From Candidatus Obscuribacterales bacterium (GTDB taxonomy: Bacteria; Cyanobacteriota; Vampirovibrionia; Obscuribacterales; Obscuribacteraceae): a stretch of DNA of 34,919 bases. Position 1 is the first letter of the stretch. The number at the start of each line of letters is the position of its first letter. A program made the position numbers and the translations under genes. Positions 27,176 through 34,919 of the stretch are shown in pieces. The notes below the pieces were generated by a model, which was not told the DNA's origin, searched no databases, and saw only the letters and a list, made by a program, of their open reading frames with translations. Location of the stretch: positions 1 to 34,919 of the forward strand of contig JAIEPM010000470.1 in assembly GCA_019748395.1 (NCBI GenBank). The letters run 5' to 3'.

Positions 27176-27818
27176 GTACCGTGACGATGATTGAGGGCTG
27201 CCCTTCTGTGTCGATTTTGCGGCGCAGAGTTTTGATATTTGAACGTAAGGTTTCAGCGCTGACCTCGGTGTTGGTTCCCCAGATCAAATCTAAAATCGAT
27301 TCTGTGGAGAGTGGTTTTCCCGGGTTTCGCATTAATAGCTCCAGAAGAGCAAATTCTTTTGGTTGTAAATGCAGGAGTTCTGTCCCTTTCTGGACGCTGA
27401 GATTGCTTCGATCAAGGCGAATGCCGGCCAGCTCCAGCACGCTTGCTGCTACCTGACTTGGTCGGCGCAGCAGAGCACGCACACGCGCTGACAGTTCACG
27501 AAGGTGGAATGGCTTGGTCAAATAGTCGTCGGCGCCGCTGTCCAGACCTGTTTCTTTTGCTAAAAGCGATTTTTTGGCTGTGAGCATCAAAACCGGAGCA
27601 ATGCCGCCTCCGGCTCTGTATTGCTTGCAAATTTCTACGCCGCTTAAGTTTGGCAGCATCCAGTCTAGAAGGATCAAGTCGTAGCTTGTTTTTGCCAGCA
27701 GCTCAAGGGCCTGATCACCGCTTTCTGCAATTTCAACCAGGTGAAATTCGTCTGCAAGCCATTCTTTGATGGCACTGGAAAGTGCAGGCTCATCTTCGAC
27801 CAGTAAAATTTTTGCCAT
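27135..27818 (-). CDS. OmpR-family response regulator for the efflux operon
   Basis: A 227-residue regulator with receiver domain (Glu8/Asp9 pocket, phosphorylation site Asp52 in LLDWMLPN, Lys in DYLTKPFH) and a C-terminal winged helix (LHLQPKEFALLELLMRNPG, then IKTLRRKID). It is the first gene of the six-gene efflux operon and presumably activates it. The ATG at 27818 gives the normal MAKILLVEDE start; a GTG at 27827 would add three residues. Four TTCAC repeats with an 11-bp period lie 53-90 nt upstream and are a likely binding site. Confidence 0.95.
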   Translation of the reverse strand: MAKILLVEDEPALSSAIKEWLADEFHLVEIAESGDQALELLAKTSYDLILLDWMLPNLSGVEICKQYRAGGGIAPVLMLTAKKSLLAKETGLDSGADDYLTKPFHLRELSARVRALLRRPSQVAASVLELAGIRLDRSNLSVQKGTELLHLQPKEFALLELLMRNPGKPLSTESILDLIWGTNTEVSAETLRSNIKTLRRKIDTEGQPSIIVTVHGIGYKIEDLPTN

Positions 27819-27845
27819 AGCGGACACTCAGGAACCAACAGATAC

Positions 27846-27908
27846 ATTCTATGAGATAGGAACGCTTGACTTCACGTTGAATTCACGCTCATTTCACTTG
27901 TGATTCAC
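27846..27908 (-). promoter_or_regulatory. Predicted regulator site and promoter of the efflux operon
   Basis: On the + strand TTCAC occurs at 27871, 27882, 27893 and 27904, exactly 11 bp apart, so all copies face the same side of the helix. OmpR/PhoB-type regulators bind such direct repeats as head-to-tail dimers. Reading toward the operon (- strand) the repeats are GTGAA, and the last copy overlaps the -35 position of a promoter with -10 TAGAAT (27851-27846, 17-bp spacer). The layout fits activation by the operon's own response regulator. Confidence 0.65.
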
Positions 27909-27917
27909 ATAGGTCTC

Positions 27918-28119
27918 TTAAACTCGATTTATTGGGATAACCCAAGCGTGACGGCTGTAAGTGCTGGGGAGAGCATTTAGTCCTTTAGGAAAGGTGGAGT
28001 TAGCGCCATAGCTTCGCTTTTGCAGATTGATCGAGCAGTTAATCTGTGACTGGATTATATTTTGCGGCACACGCAATCATCGAGGAACTAACATGCCCCC
28101 ATGCTAGTTCCTCTTTGTT
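27918..28119 (+). ncRNA. Candidate small structured RNA (5' end uncertain)
   Basis: This stretch has no plausible gene but ends in a strong + strand terminator. Within it successive short stems can form: TTGGG / CCCAA (27932-27945), TGCT / AGCA (27962-27975), CCTTT / AAAGG (27982-27994), CAGATT / AATCTG (28023-28046) and TTGCG / CGCAA (28062-28076). A weak -10-like TAAACT is at 27919, so the 5' end could be near 27925-27930, giving roughly 190 nt. I do not recognise a 6S, SRP, tmRNA or riboswitch signature. It could also be a long attenuated leader of the gene at 28211. Confidence 0.45.
28082..28119 (+). terminator. Strong intrinsic terminator
   Basis: GAGGAACTA / TAGTTCCTC (28082-28090 with 28105-28113), an A.C mismatch, then CATG / CATG with loop CCCC, followed by TTTGTTCTT. 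The T-tract is on the + strand only. No + strand gene precedes it, which implies a non-coding transcript. Confidence 0.8.
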
Positions 28120-28210
28120 CTTGGCTTTGAAGCTTTGAGTTCCGCTTCGCGAGCTTCACTATGAGCTTTGTGGGGTATATCCTCGTGGGTGGCCGGGGTC
28201 AAGTTTTAGG

Positions 28211-29518
28211 ATGCATCTCAGGAAAGACCGTCTGAGGCTTTGGATCGGCTGTTTTTGCGCAGTTTTCTTTTGCCGGACTGCCGGGGCGCTTGAGTCTGCG
28301 GAGGACCCTGCAAATTCAACTGCTTCCAAAATTGAGCTTGAAACTGCAACGCAAAACAATTCGTCTTTATCTGGCTTGCCGACTGATGAGAGCAGAACAG
28401 AGCCCGGTGAACTTAGTCGTTTAAAAGAGCTGGAAGAAAAATTTTTCAGTCGAGTTTATTCAAGCGACAGCAGTTCGGACCGCATTTTAAGGCTTGAAAA
28501 ATTTGTTTTTGGGGCTGAAACTCGAGGAGAAGCGAATGCGCGAATAGATAAGCTCTACAAGGTTTTTATCAAAACTAGGAGCAGCGAGGACCTGCCCGCC
28601 GGTGCCTCTCAAAAAGCAATTTCCGATAAACCCAGAGGGCTCCTGTCTGTCATAAACGACGGCATAGACAATTACAATCGCCATCGCTTTCATAATGCCG
28701 AAGATGATTTCAATGATGCTTTATATCTAGCTCCGGGCATGTCGCGCATTCATGTATATCTTGGAGTGACGCTTTTGCAGTTGAATCAGAGGCGCTCGGC
28801 CATCGATGCGATGAGAGCTGCTTACGAGCTTGATCCTTTCGGTAATTATGGACGTTATGCCAAGCATTGCTTAATTACTTTGATGGGAGATGAGGAAGTT
28901 CGCAAGCGTGGTCCAAAGGACAACCTGAAAACCGTGCAGAAAACGCTTTCACTTGTAAATTCCAGCGCCAATAAGGATGCTGCCCGGCAGCAAAATTTTG
29001 TCGGCAGCATTGTTGCTGCAAAGCAGAGCTCGGCATATAGTTTCGCCAATTCTTTAAATCGTGACGGCTTCAGCAATGAGATGGCTTTGAAGCAATCTTA
29101 TGTTCGCACAGACGCCATGACTCAGGTGGCAAGAGCTCGACAGGATGCGGCTTTGCGCTCGACTTATACTTATGAATCGGCTAATAATCTAAAATCACTT
29201 TTGACTGCAAAACTGCTTCCCGGAGATGCGAAGCTTCGAGCTTTTGGAACCACCTTGCATGCACGCTATTATGGTGATGAAACTTATAACCTGGCACCAA
29301 CTTACATCCCAAGAGAGGCTCCCTTTGAATTAAAGGCAAGCGCAGCTTCAATCAAGTCGGCTAAAATATCTCGAGCTTCCGGCAAGTCGGTGAAAAATTC
29401 AAGAGCTGCGGCCGGCAAGCAGCCAAGCAATAAAAAGCTTTTGAGTAAAAAAACAGGAACTTCGCTCAGGGGAAGAACAAGTGTCCCCGCTGCAGATCAA
29501 AGGAGAGTCAGGAAGTGA
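28211..29518 (+). CDS. Exported TPR-like protein, unknown function
   Basis: A 435-residue protein with a Cys-rich signal peptide (core LWIGCFCAVFF, cleavage about AGA|LE). A segment with ELEEKFFSRVY and RILRLEKFVFG follows (about residues 74-110). Two TPR-like helical repeats (about 150-215) contain NAEDDFNDALYLAPG and YLGVTLLQLNQRRSAIDAMR. The rest is a helical and then basic, Ser/Lys/Arg-rich tail. TPR modules mediate protein-protein contacts; the partner is unknown. The ATG has only AGG directly before it, so the start is uncertain. It overlaps the next gene by 4 nt (GTGA), so the pair is co-translated. Confidence 0.75.
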   Translation: MHLRKDRLRLWIGCFCAVFFCRTAGALESAEDPANSTASKIELETATQNNSSLSGLPTDESRTEPGELSRLKELEEKFFSRVYSSDSSSDRILRLEKFVFGAETRGEANARIDKLYKVFIKTRSSEDLPAGASQKAISDKPRGLLSVINDGIDNYNRHRFHNAEDDFNDALYLAPGMSRIHVYLGVTLLQLNQRRSAIDAMRAAYELDPFGNYGRYAKHCLITLMGDEEVRKRGPKDNLKTVQKTLSLVNSSANKDAARQQNFVGSIVAAKQSSAYSFANSLNRDGFSNEMALKQSYVRTDAMTQVARARQDAALRSTYTYESANNLKSLLTAKLLPGDAKLRAFGTTLHARYYGDETYNLAPTYIPREAPFELKASAASIKSAKISRASGKSVKNSRAAAGKQPSNKKLLSKKTGTSLRGRTSVPAADQRRVRK

Positions 29519-30402
29519 ATTTGAAAGAAGCTGGAAATCTATTGGCTTTGAGCGGACTTTTTATTTCCTGCTCGTTTTTAATGACTAGGGAAGCCGCCTT
29601 CTCTCAAGATAAAAGAATCTCAGTCAAATGCTCAGGAGAATCGTCCACTCTGAATTATCTTCCTGCAAAGCGTGGAACCGGGCTGGCGGTGGATACGAAT
29701 CCCGAGCGTATAAAGCAAGCTGAGCGGATTCTTGCTGAAAATAGAGAATTCTTGAAAGAATCGAATCTTTTCATTGCCCAGGCTGAGGAGTCTGTCAGCG
29801 AAGCAAAAAAATTGCAGGGACAGGCGCATCAGTATCAAAAGAACTTGCAATTGCACGCTCCACTTTTAAGCGGAAAGGCTCTTTCGGATGCACGCAAGCA
29901 ATATAAACTTGATCTCGCTGATTTTGCCAAGCACGTCAAGCTCTATAACATGCATACTCAGCAAGTAAGGCAGAATTATGGACATTGCAAAGCCAGTCTG
30001 GCGGCTTTTGAGAAAATGAAAAAAGAGCTGGAATTGCATTGTGACCAGTTTCATATGAAGAACATTGAGCCGCCGCATATATGTTTGCAAATCGACAGCT
30101 CTGTTGTGGAGGCTCTTGGTGCACAAAATAAAGTGAAAGCTCAGGCCGAGCGTGTTGCGCAAGCGGAAATGGATCTTGCTAAAACTGAAGCACGCTTGCA
30201 AAAGTCAATCGCCGAACGTGGAATTATTGACGGCGAAGTTATGGCTAAGTCCAAGTTGGCTTTAAAAGAACAGGCCTTAGCCGAAGAATTCGGCCGCTTG
30301 AAAGAAGAGCACCGTCAGCTCGATGTCGAACGCAAAGCCATTTCTAGAAGCACGGCAGCTGTTTCAGTGCCAAGCGTAAAAGGGCGGATCAAAAAGAACT
30401 AG
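29515..30402 (+). CDS. Exported coiled-coil protein, unknown function
   Basis: A 295-residue protein starting with GTG, overlapping the previous stop (GTGA) and preceded by AGGAGAG. A hydrophobic N-terminal segment (NLLALSGLFISCSFLM) with possible cleavage AFS|QD suggests export. From about residue 60 to 285 the chain is almost entirely charged heptad-like sequence rich in Ala, Glu, Gln and Lys, predicting long coiled coils. No enzyme motif is seen. Together with the upstream TPR-like gene it forms a small envelope-associated pair of unknown role. Confidence 0.72.
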   Translation: MNLKEAGNLLALSGLFISCSFLMTREAAFSQDKRISVKCSGESSTLNYLPAKRGTGLAVDTNPERIKQAERILAENREFLKESNLFIAQAEESVSEAKKLQGQAHQYQKNLQLHAPLLSGKALSDARKQYKLDLADFAKHVKLYNMHTQQVRQNYGHCKASLAAFEKMKKELELHCDQFHMKNIEPPHICLQIDSSVVEALGAQNKVKAQAERVAQAEMDLAKTEARLQKSIAERGIIDGEVMAKSKLALKEQALAEEFGRLKEEHRQLDVERKAISRSTAAVSVPSVKGRIKKN

Positions 30403-30413
30403 ATTTGCTCTCT

Positions 30414-31751
30414 TTATTTGCTGATTGTGTTAGAACCGTTGCCCAGCGAGGCTGATTTAAGCTCAAGTTTCAAATCTGCAAGAGTTTGACCGAATACTTT
30501 TCGGACCACTTCGTCACCGGCCATTTGAGCTACAAGTGATTCTGCAAAAGTGAGAAGGGCGGGATTTTTGGTCATCATGCCCATTTGATAGTTTTGCAGA
30601 GCCAGCGCTGCTTTCTCTTTGATAAGCAAGGTTCGGCTTTCAAGTCTTTTTGAGAGATAGATCTGTTTCAAGAGTTTATTCTCTTCCGAGCCGCCGGTGG
30701 CCATTTCGAACCCTGTGAGCGCAATTTGTGCAGCCGGACCGATGGCGCTTGGTACCAGACAAGCAACTCCAAGCCCACCTTCGATGACATGGCCTGCCGC
30801 CATGGACACCTTGCTTTTCTTGTTGTACTTGTGCATTTTGCCTGTGACTTTACTTATAAATGGATCGCGATTTAATGCCGCTTCCTGAATGATGCGAAGT
30901 TTTTCTTGCTGTTCAGCTGGTGACCAGATTGAGGTTTTATATACTTTCTCCGGCATGCGCAGGCGCTTGTGCCAGCTGGCCAATGTATCAACCGAGTTTT
31001 GCGCGGCTTCGGCGCCAACCAGTGCGCTCAAGTTTTTGAATCCGCCTGCCACCACTTCAGTTTGACTGTTCACGTCTTTCAATCCAAGTCCCATGGCGAT
31101 TTGCATGAGGTTCTCCACAACAGCGGAGTTTGTGCTGTCAAGCTCTTTCTGCATGGCCAGCTCCGAGGCGGGCAGTCCGTTTAGCCTGAGTTTCTCGTCT
31201 AAAAGAATATCTCCTGCTTCTTTCGAGCTTGCAAAGCCTCGATAAGCGATCAATATATTCAGTGCATCACGGCTCTTTGCCGCACTTTGCGAACTGACCG
31301 TGCTGTATCTTTCAAATGCGGCCTTTGCGTCTTTCATTTTGGAATTTTTTGAAAGAGCATCGTCGGTTAAAAGTTTGATTTGTGAATTAATAACAGGGTC
31401 GCCGTCGGAAATGTCTATACTTGCTTCAAGCAGGCGGCTCGTGCCCGGCTCGATTCGCACCATTGCGGCTGCTTTGCTCTGACCGCTGCGGTTCAAGTTG
31501 CCGTGAATCGCCGTCCAGTTGGCTGCCTCTTCCGGCTCTTCAAACTCGCTTTCCTCTGTGACTGAAGCTGCAGCTTTGTCGTCAAGGGCAGATTTTCCTT
31601 CAACTGCTTTACTTGTGTTTGCCGCATTAATTGTCGCAGCACTTTGACTTGCAATGAGATCATTTGCACTTGCTTTCGTCAATTGCAGTCCACTTACAAG
31701 CAGCCCGGAAATCAAGACCGAGGTAGCTTTAGGAATGAATGCGTTTTTCAT
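30414..31751 (-). CDS. Exported helical protein, unknown function
   Basis: A 445-residue protein with no family I can name. A signal peptide (KNAFIPKATSVLISGLLVSG, cleavage about ASA|ND) is followed by an acidic linker (ESEFEEPEEAANW) and a long, mostly helical region. One more hydrophobic stretch lies at about residues 320-345 (GGLGVACLVPSAIGPAAQIA), which could be a membrane segment. ATG 31751 is chosen because the signal peptide then begins the protein; the frame extends 16 codons upstream. It is convergent with the coiled-coil gene, their stops only 11 nt apart with no terminator visible. Confidence 0.72.
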   Translation of the reverse strand: MKNAFIPKATSVLISGLLVSGLQLTKASANDLIASQSAATINAANTSKAVEGKSALDDKAAASVTEESEFEEPEEAANWTAIHGNLNRSGQSKAAAMVRIEPGTSRLLEASIDISDGDPVINSQIKLLTDDALSKNSKMKDAKAAFERYSTVSSQSAAKSRDALNILIAYRGFASSKEAGDILLDEKLRLNGLPASELAMQKELDSTNSAVVENLMQIAMGLGLKDVNSQTEVVAGGFKNLSALVGAEAAQNSVDTLASWHKRLRMPEKVYKTSIWSPAEQQEKLRIIQEAALNRDPFISKVTGKMHKYNKKSKVSMAAGHVIEGGLGVACLVPSAIGPAAQIALTGFEMATGGSEENKLLKQIYLSKRLESRTLLIKEKAALALQNYQMGMMTKNPALLTFAESLVAQMAGDEVVRKVFGQTLADLKLELKSASLGNGSNTISK

Positions 31752-32300
31752 AGATATAGTTTGTGCCTTGTTTCCGGGGACTTTTGAGCTGCGTATCAAT
31801 TGCCCTTTAGAACTTCAATCTCTGGAACTTCCTATTATGCAACGAATCGCTAGTTAACTTGTTCCACATTTGTCTGATATGTATCGCTTGGAAAGCTCTT
31901 CTTTTCTCGGTTGTCATGCGGGCGTCTGCGTGCTCATTTGTTTTTCCGTTTATCTGATGCCACTGTGGGTGGTGCGTTCAAATTCACTTTCTAGAGCTTA
32001 GCAGTCAAAGATTTTGCTTGTATAGCTAAGGTAAACGACGGAGCTTTTCTGTTTTAGCCGGGCTTGACATGACTTTAATCACAAAGTCGGTGACATTTGA
32101 CACTGGCGGATGGGCTTATCGATGACCTTCGATGAATTACAAAGATATTGAGCTTTAGTTATGATGGCTTTATCGAGAATTTGAGCTCGTATTGAAATTA
32201 TTCAGGCCTTGCGCTCCAGGCTGCTCTCCATTCGATGGCAGTCCGGACCGAGGCGAATTTAGTATGTCCATTTTTTTTGTCTATTTATGGAGTAGAAAAT
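31752..32300. other. Long intergenic region without a recognised gene
   Basis: About 550 nt between divergent genes. I see no coding region or known RNA. Inverted repeats include CTTAGC / GCTAAG (31997-32002 with 32025-32030) and GACTTT / AAAGTC (32071-32076 with 32083-32088); the second is next to a TTGACA at 32064 that lacks a matching -10. Promoters for both flanking genes must lie here. A GGAG ribosome site (32289-32292) precedes the ATG at 32301. Confidence 0.4.
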
Positions 32301-34919
32301 ATGCAGCCCAGCACCGAAGAGAATCATAACGGCAAGGGCGGTTGCGCCGAGGGAGGTCCGCTGCAAGCTTGTGCCTGCTGCGCTGCTCTGGCTCAACTGC
32401 GCATGCCCTGGATGGATGCGGCGATGCAACATGCAGCGCCGCATTATCCCTATCCGGTAAATAATTATCCTTATCCTCAGCATTCATATAGGACTCCGCA
32501 AGAACATACTCAATCTTTTAGGGAAAGCGATGAGAATGCCGACGAGGATGACCAAGAATCCGGAACTCTGTTTTTCAAATTGCCCTTTCTTAATAAAAAC
32601 CGGAAAAATAAAAAGCAGAACTCGCGCCGAAAAACTCGAAGCGGGCCTAAGAACAAAAAAACTCTAGATGATTCAAGTTCAGAACCAGAGAAAAGTTCAA
32701 GCAAATCTGAGCTTGATGAAAATATCGATTTTGTCGAGAACAGCCAAAAGTCGCAAGCCGACTCAGCAGGGCTTGATGAGGCTGAAACTGCAGAAAGCAA
32801 TTGGCATAGCGAGATTCCAAAAGCGAAGAAGCGTTTCAAGCTGTCTTTTGGCCTGCAGGGACTAGCCGTCAGCCTTTTCGGAATACTCCTGCCTGCCTTA
32901 GTTATTGCTTGCGGAGTGCTATCCACTCCCAAAAGGGTGACTCTTGTAATGTTGCATCATCCGCTCGAGGCAGCCGTTGAATTCTTGCTTCTGGCGGCTA
33001 TGCCTGTAGTTAATTATCTGGTTTGGCATGCTATTTGTAAGCAAAGAGTGAATCTGTCCCGATGGCTTGTGATGGCTCTCGGCGCCGGGATAGGTACGGC
33101 ACTTGTTGTTTCGGGAATCTGTTTTGCGGCGCTTTTCGGCAGTCATGAAGGCCTGGCCGATGCAATCGGTTCCGACTTTAGCGCAGGCTTTACTGGTCTT
33201 GCAGGATTGAGCTTGCTTTCCGGATTAATTTCCGCCTACCTGGCAAACAGATTGAGATTGAGTTGGGAACTGCAAAGCAGCAGGCTGAAAGTCAGCATTC
33301 AAGCCGTCACCGGAATGCTTCTGGCAATTCTGGCTTTTGGAGCTGCAGAATTCCGCCCATGGTGCATTCGGCTTGCTCAGTTTAATGCTGTCGCAAAAGA
33401 TGACCAGACGCGCAAACAGGGACTCGCCTGGTTGCGCCAATTGAATCCGGAGCGAGAAATGCGCATGGAATGTTCGGATTCTCGTGCGGCTGGTTTGCCG
33501 GGATTGTTCTTTCCTATTAAAAGCAGTGCGCAACATCAACTCTACTTTACTTTAACCGGAACGCCGTACAGTTTCCGTGATGAGAAAGCTGAGGATCTAG
33601 CATCCATGTCCGATGATTATTTGAGCCGTCATGTGGTCGGCGACAAAATACCTCATTTTGGTTTGACTCGTTCAAATCTGGATGGAGTCATACATGCAAA
33701 TACTCTGACTTCGACGCTGAATTGGACTTTCGTTGTTAAAAACGCCAATTCATACCAGGAAGAAATGCGAGCTGAAATAGGTCTGCCGGTCGGTGCCGCA
33801 GTCACCGGATTGACTCTCTGGCGAAAAGGCGAGTCATCGGATGCGGAGTTTGTAGCGTCGGGCAAAATAGAAGGTGCCGCCAGTATCAGTGCCGGTGGCG
33901 ACACTCCGGCTATGATTACGGATCTCGGGCGCGGTAGAGTTTTGCTTCATTGCTACCCCGTTCCTGCGGAAGAGGAAATGAAAGTCCGCGTAAGCATGGT
34001 TGTGCCGTTGAAGTCTGAAGCCGATGGTCAGGCATCACTTGTAACACCACAACTTATCGCCAGCAATTTTGATCTCGATGGCGAACACTCGCTTAGATTA
34101 AGAGCTAAAACTGCTCTTACAAGCAGCGTCAAAGGACTGGAGAGCGGCTCTATTCCCGGCGGCGAAAGGACCATTTCCGGTACACTCAGCAGCGATCAAC
34201 TCGAGAACTCGCCTCTTGTAGTTACTGCACGGCGTGAGCAAATCGGTAAGCCTTACGCAGTGCTGGACAAGCTTGCTATGACATTAAAACATGAAGATGC
34301 CGTTGAAAAAGAGCGCCTCAGGGTAATTCGTGAACGAGAAAAAGAAGAGAAGCGCAAGCAGGAGGAAAAGGAAGAACTGAATCAAGTCGTTTTGATGATT
34401 GACGGCAGCAGAGGAGTGAAAACACAGCTTGAAGACTTCAATAAAATTCTAAAAGGACATAAAGCCGAGAAGAAAAAACAAATCAAGGCCAGAGTTATTA
34501 CTATAAAACCTGAATATGTGCTCGAGGACATCAAACGAGTTGCAGCACCTGCTCCAAAGCAGCTGGTGGTCGTAATCGATGGCTCCGAAACCATGAAGCA
34601 ATATAAGGGAGAAATTCGCAAAGCTCTTTCGGCATTGCCTGCAAACATTCCGACAAAGGTAATAATTGCCTCTCAGGAAATGCAGAAAAAATCCAGAGCT
34701 GCGCAAGCCCAATCTCTTTTCTCTGTAGTTCCGAAGATTGAGGAATTTAATTTCATCGGCGGGCAGGACAATCTTGAAGCCGTAGTCAAAGCCGCCGGAC
34801 TGGCTGGTGAGACTAAAGATTCCGCGCTTCTCTGGATACATGGACCGCAGCCTGTGATCAATCAGGAAATCTATATCATGTCGAAATACGAATCGACACC
34901 TACCTTCTATGAACTGCCT
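32301..34919 (+). CDS. Membrane protein with VIT-like and VWA-like domains (3' partial)
   Basis: The frame is open from ATG 32301 (GGAG 8 nt upstream) to the window edge, 873 codons, and continues outside. The N-terminus has a Cys cluster (ACACCAA), a Tyr/Pro/His-rich patch and a long charged, disordered part. Five membrane helices follow between about residues 185 and 352. Around residues 460-600 a VIT-like domain shows LNWTFVVKNANSYQEEMRAE and LPVGAAVTGLTLW. After a charged coiled segment (EKERLRVIREREKEEKRKQ) a VWA-like fold starts with VVVIDGSETM, where Asp760-Gly-Ser-Glu-Thr resembles a MIDAS (usual form DxSxS). VIT plus VWA is known from inter-alpha-trypsin-type and some sorted bacterial surface proteins; the exact role here is unknown. 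Confidence 0.75.
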   Translation, partial: MQPSTEENHNGKGGCAEGGPLQACACCAALAQLRMPWMDAAMQHAAPHYPYPVNNYPYPQHSYRTPQEHTQSFRESDENADEDDQESGTLFFKLPFLNKNRKNKKQNSRRKTRSGPKNKKTLDDSSSEPEKSSSKSELDENIDFVENSQKSQADSAGLDEAETAESNWHSEIPKAKKRFKLSFGLQGLAVSLFGILLPALVIACGVLSTPKRVTLVMLHHPLEAAVEFLLLAAMPVVNYLVWHAICKQRVNLSRWLVMALGAGIGTALVVSGICFAALFGSHEGLADAIGSDFSAGFTGLAGLSLLSGLISAYLANRLRLSWELQSSRLKVSIQAVTGMLLAILAFGAAEFRPWCIRLAQFNAVAKDDQTRKQGLAWLRQLNPEREMRMECSDSRAAGLPGLFFPIKSSAQHQLYFTLTGTPYSFRDEKAEDLASMSDDYLSRHVVGDKIPHFGLTRSNLDGVIHANTLTSTLNWTFVVKNANSYQEEMRAEIGLPVGAAVTGLTLWRKGESSDAEFVASGKIEGAASISAGGDTPAMITDLGRGRVLLHCYPVPAEEEMKVRVSMVVPLKSEADGQASLVTPQLIASNFDLDGEHSLRLRAKTALTSSVKGLESGSIPGGERTISGTLSSDQLENSPLVVTARREQIGKPYAVLDKLAMTLKHEDAVEKERLRVIREREKEEKRKQEEKEELNQVVLMIDGSRGVKTQLEDFNKILKGHKAEKKKQIKARVITIKPEYVLEDIKRVAAPAPKQLVVVIDGSETMKQYKGEIRKALSALPANIPTKVIIASQEMQKKSRAAQAQSLFSVVPKIEEFNFIGGQDNLEAVVKAAGLAGETKDSALLWIHGPQPVINQEIYIMSKYESTPTFYELP

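Noticed and set aside
27930-28119. Possible 6S RNA or known riboswitch, given length and terminator.
   Set aside because: It lacks the long closing stem with central bubble of 6S RNA, and I see none of the conserved core motifs of the glycine, TPP, cobalamin or c-di-GMP classes.
32259-33904. Several - strand open frames (32259-32483, 32510-32932, 33225-33539, 33653-33904).
   Set aside because: All lie opposite the uninterrupted + strand VIT/VWA frame, which has a ribosome site and recognisable domains.

Overview
The window looks like a chromosomal segment of a Gram-negative-type (diderm) bacterium of moderate GC content. An OprB-like beta-barrel porin, a TolC/RND/adaptor efflux operon, a type IV-type prepilin, and several signal-peptide proteins I cannot place in a family would suit a non-photosynthetic relative of the Cyanobacteria (Melainabacteria/Vampirovibrionia, for example Obscuribacterales). 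That placement is inference; no rRNA or tRNA is visible. I see no insertion sequence, prophage or CRISPR array. Most of the window is ordinary chromosomal operons, with a run of unfamiliar exported proteins at the right end.

Left part (1-8325, + strand): the end of a high-affinity K+ uptake operon, kdpB (5' end outside the window), kdpC, kdpD and kdpE, tightly coupled by overlapping stop and start codons and closed by an intrinsic terminator. An OprB-like porin and an orphan 85-residue membrane protein follow. Next (8326-11730, - strand): a prepilin, a 300-base interval full of inverted repeats, then metG with a tandem universal stress protein gene. Divergently from metG, a long + strand series (11868-19051) holds coaBC, a YtxH/DUF948-like/YtxH cassette, an RsuA/RluB-type pseudouridine synthase, a RodZ-like protein, rimO, and an exported protein with an internal duplication.

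The region 27818-19113 (- strand) reads as one six-gene operon: OmpR-type response regulator, sensor kinase, TolC-like outer membrane factor, RND pump, lipoprotein adaptor, and a short exported protein of unknown function starting 1 nt after the adaptor stop. Just upstream are four TTCAC repeats with an exact 11-bp period, the layout expected for an OmpR/PhoB-type regulator site, overlapping the predicted -35. Beyond them on the + strand is a gene-free stretch ending in a strong intrinsic terminator, a candidate small RNA.

The right end (28211-34919) carries two coupled + strand genes for exported TPR-like and coiled-coil proteins, a convergent exported protein of unknown function, and a large open-ended gene for a five-TM protein with a VIT-like and a VWA-like domain. 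The most novel-looking items are the 11-bp-phased operator, the candidate sRNA, the hairpin-dense intergenic intervals, the unknown sixth gene of the efflux operon, and the VIT/VWA membrane protein.
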